From an uncultured Clostridia bacterium (GTDB lineage Bacteria > Bacillota > Clostridia > Christensenellales > UBA3700), in NCBI GenBank assembly GCA_944381275.1, contig CALWKO010000014.1, positions 1-33,568 on the forward strand: DNA of 33,568 bases. The letters are read 5' to 3'. A program made the position numbers and the translations under genes. How positions within the stretch are numbered: position 1 is the first letter of the stretch; every line of letters starts with the position of its first letter. Below the pieces are notes generated by a model, which was not told where the DNA came from, did not search any database, and worked only from the letters and a program-made list of their open reading frames with translations. Positions 1 to 6,499 of this stretch are shown here, piece by piece.

Positions 1-76
<76 letters not shown>

Positions 77-77
77 A

Positions 78-103
78 GGCAACGCAAATGCGCTGCCTTT
101 TTT
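78..103 (+). terminator. Rho-independent terminator after tRNA-Tyr
   Basis: The nine-base arms GGCAACGCA (78-86) and TGCGCTGCC (89-97) pair with one A/C mismatch. A run of six T follows at 98-103. It lies directly after the tRNA CCA end. The -35 box of the next gene starts two bases after the T run. Confidence 0.85.
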
Positions 104-104
104 C

Positions 105-133
105 TTGCCATATAAGTATTATTCTGATAAAAT
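105..133 (+). promoter_or_regulatory. Sigma-A promoter of the O-acetyltransferase gene
   Basis: TTGCCA (105-110), a 17-bp spacer and TAAAAT (128-133). The predicted transcript starts near 140. This gives a leader of about 26 nt that carries a strong AAGAGGGAAGAG ribosome binding region just before the ATG at 166. Confidence 0.65.
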
Positions 134-165
134 GAATGTAGTAAAACAATAAGAGGGAAGAGATT

Positions 166-762
166 ATGGAAAGACCGAATATACCGTTGAATTGCTTCTT
201 TAAGGGCAGTTATAACCCCGCTTATTATCACGACATCAGGCAGGCAAAGGATAAGTGCTGGCAGTATAACAATCTGCATCCCAACGACGATGAGGGGCAT
301 GAAAAGATATTGCGACAGCTCTTCGGCAAGGCGGGAAAGGAAGTGACCGTTGTGGCGCCTTTTTGGTGCGATTACGGTTATCATATAGAGGTTGGCGATT
401 ATTTTTACGCCAATCACAACGTCATTATGCAGGACGGCGGAGGGATCAAGTTCGGCGATTATGTTTTCATCGCGCCCAATGTGTTGCTTACAACCGCGGA
501 ACATGCGCTGGACCCGCAGATGAGGAAGGATGGCGTAGAGATTGCCAAGCCCATAACGATAGGCAACAACGTGTGGATAGGAGCGGGTGCGATAATTTTG
601 GCGGGCACGACGATAGGCGACAACACCGTTATAGGTGCCGGGAGCGTGGTCAAGGGGGATATCCCCTCCGGCGTGGTAGCTGCGGGGGTTCCCTGCCGCG
701 TGATACGCGAAATTACCGATGATGATAAATACACTTATCCCACATATAACGAGAAGTATTAA
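166..762 (+). CDS. Maltose/galactoside-type O-acetyltransferase
   Basis: A 198-aa hexapeptide-repeat acyltransferase of the Maa/LacA/NodL family. Members transfer acetyl from acetyl-CoA to a sugar hydroxyl in the cytoplasm. The N-terminal helical part (about 1-60) matches the Maa-type domain. It is followed by left-handed beta-helix repeats with the pattern I-G-x-x-x-x-I (for example ITIGNNVWIGAGAIIL and TTIGDNTVIGAGSVV). The histidine in TTAEHALD is at the position of the family catalytic His. The protein has normal family length and ends in the usual GVPCRVIREI-type region. The ATG is well supported by an AAGAGGGAAGAG ribosome binding site. The natural sugar substrate cannot be read from sequence. 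It has its own promoter and lies after a tRNA terminator, so it is functionally unrelated to its left neighbour. Confidence 0.9.
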   Translation: MERPNIPLNCFFKGSYNPAYYHDIRQAKDKCWQYNNLHPNDDEGHEKILRQLFGKAGKEVTVVAPFWCDYGYHIEVGDYFYANHNVIMQDGGGIKFGDYVFIAPNVLLTTAEHALDPQMRKDGVEIAKPITIGNNVWIGAGAIILAGTTIGDNTVIGAGSVVKGDIPSGVVAAGVPCRVIREITDDDKYTYPTYNEKY

Positions 763-804
763 AACAAGATTTTTGAGCATAATTGAAAGGTGATATATTG
801 CGCT

Positions 805-1206
805 ATGTACGGATATGATTTGAATGATGTGATAGACGATTGCGCCTTTATAGAGGTGTATCGCGGCGGCGTTAAAGAGCTGCTTTCGCCGGAAAAAGCG
901 GACGAAGTAAAGGCGTGCTTTGCCGCAATGAATGAGGGCGGATACGAAATGCCCGGCTACGGGGTGAGCATCGATTCGCTCACGCGGGAAGAGATGAAAA
1001 ACGGCGTATGGGTGCGTCTTGTGTATTCCGAAAGGCGCTATCGCGGCGAAATTCCCTTTGAATCGCTTCTTGTAAAAGTGGACAAGGATTATTGCGGATA
1101 TAACTTGATTCGCGAATATGAGGGCAAATATCAAGGCAGGGTGTTTTATTACAATTTGAAAGAGGGAAATACCATGCAATCTCTTTATAATCTTTTATGT
1201 GAATAA
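805..1206 (+). CDS. Uncharacterised 133-aa protein
   Basis: I do not recognise this family. It encodes a soluble, slightly acidic 133-aa protein with no signal peptide, membrane helix or cysteine cluster. It has mixed alpha/beta character with many aromatic residues in the second half (for example EYEGKYQGRVFYYNL). The ATG at 805 is preferred over an in-frame GTG at 790, because AAAGGTGA at 787-793 is well placed for the ATG and covers the GTG. The gene starts 42 nt after the O-acetyltransferase and has no separate terminator before it, so the two may share a transcript. A strong terminator follows 43 nt after its stop. Confidence 0.7.
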   Translation: MYGYDLNDVIDDCAFIEVYRGGVKELLSPEKADEVKACFAAMNEGGYEMPGYGVSIDSLTREEMKNGVWVRLVYSERRYRGEIPFESLLVKVDKDYCGYNLIREYEGKYQGRVFYYNLKEGNTMQSLYNLLCE

Positions 1207-1236
1207 AATTACCTTTTACATTATAATTTAATATTT

Positions 1237-1281
1237 TTCGACAATAATTACCGTGATTCGACATCACGGTTTTTTTATAAT
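1237..1281 (+). promoter_or_regulatory. spoIIA promoter with two Spo0A boxes
   Basis: Two exact copies of TTCGACA, the complement of the known 0A box TGTCGAA, lie at 1237-1243 and 1257-1263. Their starts are 20 bp apart, about two helical turns. A perfect TATAAT lies at 1276-1281, giving a likely start near 1288 and a ~12-nt leader containing the AGGAAAG ribosome binding site. The -35 position (about 1253-1258, GTGATT) is poor, which suits an activator-dependent promoter. The box positions are seen directly. Regulation by Spo0A is inferred from the known control of spoIIA in Bacillus and Clostridium. Confidence 0.7.
1250..1276 (+). terminator. Terminator upstream of spoIIA
   Basis: A perfect 8-bp stem, ACCGTGAT (1250-1257) and ATCACGGT (1263-1270), with a 5-nt loop and six T after the stem. 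It ends transcription from the left and shields the sporulation operon from read-through. Its loop contains the second Spo0A box, and its T run runs into the -10 box of the spoIIA promoter. Confidence 0.85.
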
Positions 1282-1299
1282 GATTTCACGAGGAAAGAT

Positions 1300-1614
1300 A
1301 TGCAGGTAAAGATATACAACAAAGGTATATATACCATTGCCGGGCTGAGCGGCGAGCTGGATGAATACGCCGCCAAAGAGCTCAGGCGGGAGCTGGACGA
1401 AGGACTGACCTTACCGAGCGTGAAGAAGAATATCTTGTTCGATATGGGAGGCGTTTCCTTTATGGACAGCACGGGTATAGGCGTGTTGCTGGGCAGGTAT
1501 AAGTTGCTCAAAGGGCTAGGCAAGAATATGTTCATCTGCAACGTGAATGCACAGATGGACAGGATCTTGCGCACAACGGGAATATATACCATAATGCAAA
1601 AGGTGAGCGTATGA
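1300..1614 (+). CDS. spoIIAA: Anti-sigma F factor antagonist SpoIIAA
   Basis: A 104-aa STAS-domain protein covering the whole chain, the usual size for SpoIIAA. The phosphorylatable serine is Ser57 in the conserved MDSTGIGVLLGRY motif. When dephosphorylated (by SpoIIE in the forespore), SpoIIAA binds SpoIIAB and frees sigma F. SpoIIAB inactivates it by phosphorylating this serine. The ATG at 1300 follows AGGAAAG. The gene overlaps spoIIAB by 4 nt (ATGA), which indicates translational coupling. RsbV of a general-stress system is the main alternative. The SpoIIAB-SigF partners and the upstream Spo0A boxes favour sporulation. Confidence 0.95.
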   Translation: MQVKIYNKGIYTIAGLSGELDEYAAKELRRELDEGLTLPSVKKNILFDMGGVSFMDSTGIGVLLGRYKLLKGLGKNMFICNVNAQMDRILRTTGIYTIMQKVSV

Positions 1615-2081
1615 ACAAGATAAACAAATTTGAAATGCGGTTGAGCGCGTTGAGTGAAAACGAGAACTTTGCCCGCTCGTGCGCGGCGGCTTTTTGCCTG
1701 CCGCTCAACCCCACGCTTGACGAGATCAACGACGTTAAAACGGCTGTTTCCGAAGCCGTTACCAATTGCATAGTGCATGCATATAACGGCGCTGCCGATA
1801 AATACATAGATATGAGCGTTACCGCCGAAGAGGGCGGAAAATTGACCGTAACAATTACCGACAGCGGTTGCGGAATCGAGGATGTGGAGAAGGCTTTACA
1901 GCCGTTTTATACCACAAAATCAGACGAAGAGCGCAGCGGTATGGGCTTTACAATAATGAGCACCTTTATGGACGAATTGCTCGTTACGTCGGAAAAAGGC
2001 AGAGGAACGCAGGTGTCTATGACAAAATTTATCAGAGGTGCCCGAAATGTTGACTCACGAACAGACTCTGCAGCTGATTGA
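1611..2081 (+). CDS. spoIIAB: Anti-sigma F factor / serine kinase SpoIIAB
   Basis: A 156-aa GHKL-type kinase and anti-sigma factor. The N box is at EAVTN (48-52) followed by HAY, the G1 box is DSGCGI (84-89), and the G2-like glycines are in SGMGF (109-113). It sequesters sigma F before septation and phosphorylates SpoIIAA. It is about ten residues longer than Bacillus SpoIIAB (146 aa). The extra C-terminal tail is encoded in the 35 nt that overlap the start of sigF. Start ATG at 1611 overlaps the spoIIAA stop. Confidence 0.95.
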   Translation: MNKINKFEMRLSALSENENFARSCAAAFCLPLNPTLDEINDVKTAVSEAVTNCIVHAYNGAADKYIDMSVTAEEGGKLTVTITDSGCGIEDVEKALQPFYTTKSDEERSGMGFTIMSTFMDELLVTSEKGRGTQVSMTKFIRGARNVDSRTDSAAD

Positions 2082-2763
2082 CCGCGCCAAATCAGGCGAC
2101 GAGGAGGCAAAATCCACACTGATAACGGAAAATATGCCGCTTATTAAGAGCATAGTCAAGCGCTACGGCAACGTACATGTGGAATATGAGGACTTGATGC
2201 AGCTGGGCGCCATGGGGCTGGTAAAGGCGGTAAACTACTTCGACGCAGCCTACAACGTGAAATTTTCCACCTACGCAGTGCCGATGATCGCGGGCGAGAT
2301 AAAGCGGTTCATCCGCGATGACGGGGCGGTGAAAGTGAGCAGGGCGCTTAAAACGCTCTCCATGAAATTGCACGCGTATATCGATGATTATGTGCAGGCG
2401 AACGGTGAAAATCCCTCTCTCGATAAATTGGCGCAGATCTTCGGCACCGATAAGCAGGAGATAGTCTTTGCCTTGGACAGTAATAAATATCCGCTGTCTA
2501 TCTACGAAAAATTCGACGAGGAAAGTTCCGGGAGTATAATCGATCGGCTTCCCGCAAAGGGGAACGGCGACGAGCTTATAGACAATATCCTTCTTAAAGA
2601 ATTGCTCGACGAGCTGCCGGAGCGAGAAAAAACCATAATAAAACTGCGCTATTATAAGGATATGACGCAAAGCGAGATTGCCAAGATTATGGGCGTTTCG
2701 CAAGTGCAAATTTCAAGGATAGAATCGAAAGTTATCTCGAAAATGCGCAAACAGCTTGCATAA
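2047..2763 (+). CDS. sigF: Sporulation sigma factor SigF
   Basis: A 238-aa sigma-70 family factor of the SigF/SigG/SigB group. Region 2 spans about 47-93 (YEDLMQLGAMGLVKAV, then FSTYAVPMIAGEIKRFIRDDG). Region 3 is about 95-165, and region 4 is about 190-226 (LPEREKTIIKLRYY and the MTQSEIAKIMGVSQVQISRIE helix-turn-helix). It is the first forespore-specific sigma factor and is held inactive by SpoIIAB. I chose ATG 2047 over the in-frame GTG at 2038, because AGAGGTG (2034-2040) is an ideal ribosome binding site for the ATG and includes the GTG. No spoVA genes follow, unlike in Bacillus. SigB is an alternative name by homology but is not supported by context. Confidence 0.95.
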   Translation: MLTHEQTLQLIDRAKSGDEEAKSTLITENMPLIKSIVKRYGNVHVEYEDLMQLGAMGLVKAVNYFDAAYNVKFSTYAVPMIAGEIKRFIRDDGAVKVSRALKTLSMKLHAYIDDYVQANGENPSLDKLAQIFGTDKQEIVFALDSNKYPLSIYEKFDEESSGSIIDRLPAKGNGDELIDNILLKELLDELPEREKTIIKLRYYKDMTQSEIAKIMGVSQVQISRIESKVISKMRKQLA

Positions 2764-2780
2764 GGTGATTATTGCCGCCG

Positions 2781-2832
2781 ATTTTGCATAAGCGCATGCT
2801 AATCGAGGCTAGAATTGCGCGGTTTGCAAAAT
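2781..2832. repeat. Nested inverted repeat between convergent sigF and the PBP gene
   Basis: The outer arms ATTTTGCA (2781-2788) and TGCAAAAT (2825-2832) are perfectly complementary. Inner arms GCGCA (2792-2796) and TGCGC (2816-2820) are nested inside. The element fills the 74-bp gap between two convergent genes and could fold on either transcript. It lacks a clean T run, so a terminator role is only an inference. Confidence 0.4.
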
Positions 2833-2837
2833 TTCCG

Positions 2838-5111
2838 TTATAAGCGTAAATCGAGCGGGTAAGTGCGGGAAATACGCTCTCCGCCTTCGGATGTGTAAAA
2901 TACTTTCACGACATAACGCGGGGCGAATACGGCGTTTTTGACAGGCGATTCGGTAAATGAATATTTGTCCTTGCCGCCATAGAACGCCGCAACAACGCCG
3001 TCGCCGCTGAAATAGTCTCGGCGGATTATCTCGTAACCCAGGCGAGGATCCGCTTGAAGCTCTATCATAAGATTTTCTCCGCTCCTTTTAACGGCTATCT
3101 GCGGCTTGTGAAGGTCAGTGTATGACCTGTTCCTCTCCTTGGGAATATGCCTTAGGCTGAACAATTCGCTCGTGACGGCATACTTTGGCGCGGCTGCGTC
3201 CGCCAAAATCACCTTTCCTTCGGCATAGGCGCATGAGTCGATGTTCAGCTGCTTGACATTGCCGGGAACGACAAACGCATTTTTTGCGCTTACTGATCGT
3301 GAAAAATACTGTCTTGCCATCAATGTGGGGCTTCCTCCGCCGGTTATTGCGGCGGGGAGCATATCTTCCGCTTTGCCTGACATATTTCCCTGCCAAAATA
3401 CAGCCGTTTCTGAAGTGGTATATGAAACATTGTATACGTCCGTATTATAATTCGGGTCGCTTGCCGATACGGTCCCCGTCTTCGAGGCTATGGGGAATTT
3501 GAGAGGGGCGAGTTTTTTTGCACTTCCGCTCTTTGCGGTATCCTGCAAAATATCGGTAATGAGGTAAGATGTGTCGGCGCCGAATACTCGCTTAGGCAGC
3601 GCGGCGCGTTTATATATCGTTTTGCCGCTCGTATTGACTATCTCGCTGACGAATGCGTGAGGGGTGAACATACCTCCGCGGGTAAAGACGGAGTATGCCG
3701 CGGCAAGATTGGTTATATTCGTGCCGTAGGTCATGCCGCCCAAAGCTGTAGAAAAATTGTAATCGCTTTCTTCAAGCTCGATGTTCAGCTTGGGCAGGTA
3801 AGAGCAGGCTTGCTCCACGCCCACCATATTCATCACTTCCACCGCGGGGACGTTGAGCGAGTTCATCAAGCATTCGCGCACGCTCACCTTGCCGTAATAC
3901 TCATCCTTATAATTATCGGGAGAATAGCCGGAAAAATTCTTTTTGCAATCGTCGATGATTGTAGCGGGGAACGCGGCGCCGCATTCAAACGCAGGGGCGT
4001 AACATACGAGAGGTTTTAACGCGGATCCGGGCTGGCGCTTGGTTGAAGGGGAGTAATCGCAATTGGAGTAAAAAGCCTTTACACCGCTTGTGGAATTATC
4101 CAAAACTACGGCGGCACAATCGGGCGTATCTCCGCCCGCGTCGTTTAACGTCAGGGCAGGGTTGGTCATCACCTTTTGAAGCAGGTTTTGAGCGCTTACA
4201 TCCAGGTAAGTTTTAACTGTAAATCCGCCCGAAAGCAATTGCTCCGGAGTTATGTTCATTATTTCACAGCATTCCTTAATGGAATATTCTAGAAAATAAA
4301 ATGCCGAATTATTCTTAAATACTTGATTTTTTATAATTATATCGGTATTTTTCGCCTTATCACGTTCATATTCTGAAATAACACCTTCTTTGCACATGAC
4401 GTTTAAAACGAGGTCGGTTCGCTCCATAGAATTATAATAATTGTTTATCGGGTTATACTTTGTCGGGCTCTTAACTATCCCCGTCAGCATGGCGCACTCC
4501 GCCGTATTCAGCTCGCTCAGTTCTTTGCCGAAGAATCTGTATGCGGCATTTTTAACGCCGTACTCACCGCTTCCGAAGTAGAGCATATTCAGGTACATGG
4601 TGAGTATTTCGTCCTTTGAGTATTGCTTCTCCAATTTCAGCGCAAGGCGCGCTTCCGTGAGCTTGCGCTTAAAATTCTTTTCCGCAGTTAAATGAGTGTT
4701 TTTGATAAGCTGCTGCGTTATGGTAGATGCGCCTTCCTTAATACCGCCGGCGGCGATGTTGTTCACAGCGGCTTTGGCAACTCGCAGGTAATCTACGCCA
4801 TGGTGGATGTAAAATCTCTTATCTTCCAGAGCTACAAATGCTTTTTTCAGAATATCGGGTATTTCTTCGCTTGTTGCGAATTTATCGTATTTTTCGGGTA
4901 AATCGACATATTGACCGCTATTATCCGTTATTTTCAAGTTCGCCGAAGTAAAGTTGAGCTTGCCCTCGTCTATTTCTTCATCTCCCGTGTGCAGGATTAT
5001 CATTCCCGCGCAAAGTGCGATTATTGCGATCAGCACGGGGATGATGATTACAGCTAACATAACTTTTTTCCATGCGGATTTTCTTCCTTTTTCTTTCCTC
5101 TTCTTTTCCAT
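2838..5111 (-). CDS. Class A penicillin-binding protein (bifunctional)
   Basis: A 757-aa bifunctional peptidoglycan synthase of the PBP1a type. A lysine/arginine-rich cytoplasmic tail (1-17) precedes one membrane anchor (about 18-40). The GT51 glycosyltransferase domain has its catalytic Glu96 in ALEDKRFYIHHG, plus GASTITQQL (128-136) and the EARLALKLEKQYSKDEIL motif (153-170). The transpeptidase domain has Ser363-x-x-Lys366, SLN (418-420) and KTG (544-546). After it, about 130 residues form a C-terminal extension, possibly a fibronectin-like or beta-rich domain. It polymerises glycan strands and cross-links them outside the membrane. The gene converges with sigF and diverges from miaB. No Shine-Dalgarno sequence is visible before the ATG. 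A TATAAA ending 7 nt before it suggests a very short leader, but I see no good -35. Confidence 0.93.
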   Translation of the reverse strand: MEKKRKEKGRKSAWKKVMLAVIIIPVLIAIIALCAGMIILHTGDEEIDEGKLNFTSANLKITDNSGQYVDLPEKYDKFATSEEIPDILKKAFVALEDKRFYIHHGVDYLRVAKAAVNNIAAGGIKEGASTITQQLIKNTHLTAEKNFKRKLTEARLALKLEKQYSKDEILTMYLNMLYFGSGEYGVKNAAYRFFGKELSELNTAECAMLTGIVKSPTKYNPINNYYNSMERTDLVLNVMCKEGVISEYERDKAKNTDIIIKNQVFKNNSAFYFLEYSIKECCEIMNITPEQLLSGGFTVKTYLDVSAQNLLQKVMTNPALTLNDAGGDTPDCAAVVLDNSTSGVKAFYSNCDYSPSTKRQPGSALKPLVCYAPAFECGAAFPATIIDDCKKNFSGYSPDNYKDEYYGKVSVRECLMNSLNVPAVEVMNMVGVEQACSYLPKLNIELEESDYNFSTALGGMTYGTNITNLAAAYSVFTRGGMFTPHAFVSEIVNTSGKTIYKRAALPKRVFGADTSYLITDILQDTAKSGSAKKLAPLKFPIASKTGTVSASDPNYNTDVYNVSYTTSETAVFWQGNMSGKAEDMLPAAITGGGSPTLMARQYFSRSVSAKNAFVVPGNVKQLNIDSCAYAEGKVILADAAAPKYAVTSELFSLRHIPKERNRSYTDLHKPQIAVKRSGENLMIELQADPRLGYEIIRRDYFSGDGVVAAFYGGKDKYSFTESPVKNAVFAPRYVVKVFYTSEGGERISRTYPLDLRL

Positions 5112-5144
5112 ACGCTTTTTTATATATAAATAACGCTTATTTGG

Positions 5145-5173
5145 TTGAAAAATATCTTGTTTACGGCTATAAT
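5145..5173 (+). promoter_or_regulatory. Sigma-A promoter of miaB, abutting the start codon
   Basis: TTGAAA (5145-5150), a 17-bp spacer and a perfect TATAAT (5168-5173). The expected start site, about 7 nt downstream, is base 5180, the A of the miaB ATG. No Shine-Dalgarno sequence lies between the -10 box and the ATG, so the mRNA is predicted to be leaderless. Confidence 0.75.
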
Positions 5174-5179
5174 TGTTAT

Positions 5180-6499
5180 ATGCAAAAGTATAAGATTATT
5201 ACATACGGATGTCAGATGAATTTGCATGAATCGGAAAAAGCCGCGGGAATTTTAAGAACTCTCGGCTATGAAGAGTGCGAAAGTGAAGAGGATGCCGACC
5301 TCATTTTGTTCAATACCTGCTGCATAAGAGATAATGCCGAGCGCCGCGCCAAGGGCAATATAGGCGCCGCCAAAGTTTTCAAGCGCGCCAATCCGAACCT
5401 TATCATTGCGGTAATGGGATGCATGACCCAGCAGGATTCCGCAGGGGAGACCATGGCTAAAAAATTCCCCCATGTGGATATAATTCTCGGCACGAATAAT
5501 TTGGATAAATTGGCGGAATGCGTAGAAAAAGTTCGCTCCGCACGCAAGCGCAGTGTGCTTATCGACCCGTGCGCGACTCCGGAAATACATGAAGATACCC
5601 CTGTTTTCAGGACGAGCGGCACCAATGCATGGCTCAATATCATGTACGGCTGCAACAATTTCTGCACCTACTGCATCGTGCCTTACGTCAGGGGCAGGGA
5701 GCGCAGCCGCACTCTCGTAAATGTGATGGATGAATTCAAACGCCTTATAGATGAAGGTTATAAAGAAGTGACTTTGCTCGGGCAAAACGTCAATTCTTAC
5801 GGCAAGGATTTGGGCATGAAGAACGGGTTTGCACGCCTTTTAGAGGAGATCGCCAAGATTAACGGCGATTTCCGCGTGCGGTTTATGACCTCTCATCCCA
5901 AGGATTTCAACGAGGAGATTGCCGATGTGATAGCCTCCTCTAAGAATATCTGCAACAATATTCATCTTCCCGTGCAGTCGGGCTCGGATAAGATATTGCA
6001 GCTGATGAACAGGCACTACACGCGCGATTATTATCTTTCGCTTATAGAGATGATCCGTAGCAAGATGCCCGATTGCGGCATAACGAGCGATATAATGGTG
6101 GGCTTCCCCTACGAAGATGACAAGGATTTTGAATATACTTTGGATTTGGTGAACAAAGTGCGCTATTCGGGCGCGTTCACCTTTGTGTATTCCCCCAGGA
6201 AGGGCACTCCGGCGGCGAGTATGCCGCAAATACCCGCAGAGGTATCTAAGCGCAGAATAGTGGAACTTGTCGACACTCAAAACAGAATCGTCAAGGAGAT
6301 TTCCAAGCAATTCGAGGGCAAAGTGCTAAGAGTATTGTGTGAAGATCTTGCGCCCAAAGGGGCGGGTAAAGTGTGCGGAAGGAGCGAGTGCGGCAGGATG
6401 GTCACATTCGGCGGCGACGTACACAGCATAGGCAATTTTTATGACGTGAAGATTGTAAAAAGTCAATCGGCGTCCTTATTTGGTGAGGTGGTGAAATGA
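5180..6499 (+). CDS. miaB: tRNA-2-methylthio-N6-dimethylallyladenosine synthase MiaB
   Basis: A 439-aa radical-SAM methylthiotransferase that adds the 2-methylthio group to i6A37 of tRNAs. The N-terminal MTTase domain provides three cluster cysteines (Cys11 in YGCQMN, the CC at 47-48 and Cys81 in MGCMTQQ). The radical-SAM motif is Cys158-x3-Cys162-x2-Cys165 (GCNNFCTYC). A C-terminal TRAM-like region (about 375-439) binds tRNA. An in-frame upstream ATG at 5072 would add a hydrophobic tail overlapping the divergent PBP gene and is unlikely. ATG 5180 gives the standard N-terminus (MQKYKIITYGCQMN). It overlaps mutS by 4 nt. Its substrate is made by MiaA, encoded three genes downstream, so both steps of ms2i6A37 synthesis flank mutSL. 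Confidence 0.95.
   Translation: MQKYKIITYGCQMNLHESEKAAGILRTLGYEECESEEDADLILFNTCCIRDNAERRAKGNIGAAKVFKRANPNLIIAVMGCMTQQDSAGETMAKKFPHVDIILGTNNLDKLAECVEKVRSARKRSVLIDPCATPEIHEDTPVFRTSGTNAWLNIMYGCNNFCTYCIVPYVRGRERSRTLVNVMDEFKRLIDEGYKEVTLLGQNVNSYGKDLGMKNGFARLLEEIAKINGDFRVRFMTSHPKDFNEEIADVIASSKNICNNIHLPVQSGSDKILQLMNRHYTRDYYLSLIEMIRSKMPDCGITSDIMVGFPYEDDKDFEYTLDLVNKVRYSGAFTFVYSPRKGTPAASMPQIPAEVSKRRIVELVDTQNRIVKEISKQFEGKVLRVLCEDLAPKGAGKVCGRSECGRMVTFGGDVHSIGNFYDVKIVKSQSASLFGEVVK

Noticed and set aside
2038..2046. GTG start for sigF
   Set aside because: The GTG is part of the AGAGGTG ribosome binding site serving the ATG at 2047.
1300..2763. RsbV-RsbW-SigB general stress operon instead of spoIIA
   Set aside because: There are no other rsb genes. 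Spo0A boxes precede the operon, and the window also has spoIVB.
5072..5179. Upstream ATG extension of miaB
   Set aside because: It would overlap the start of the divergent PBP gene and read through miaB's own promoter, adding a hydrophobic tail not found in MiaB.
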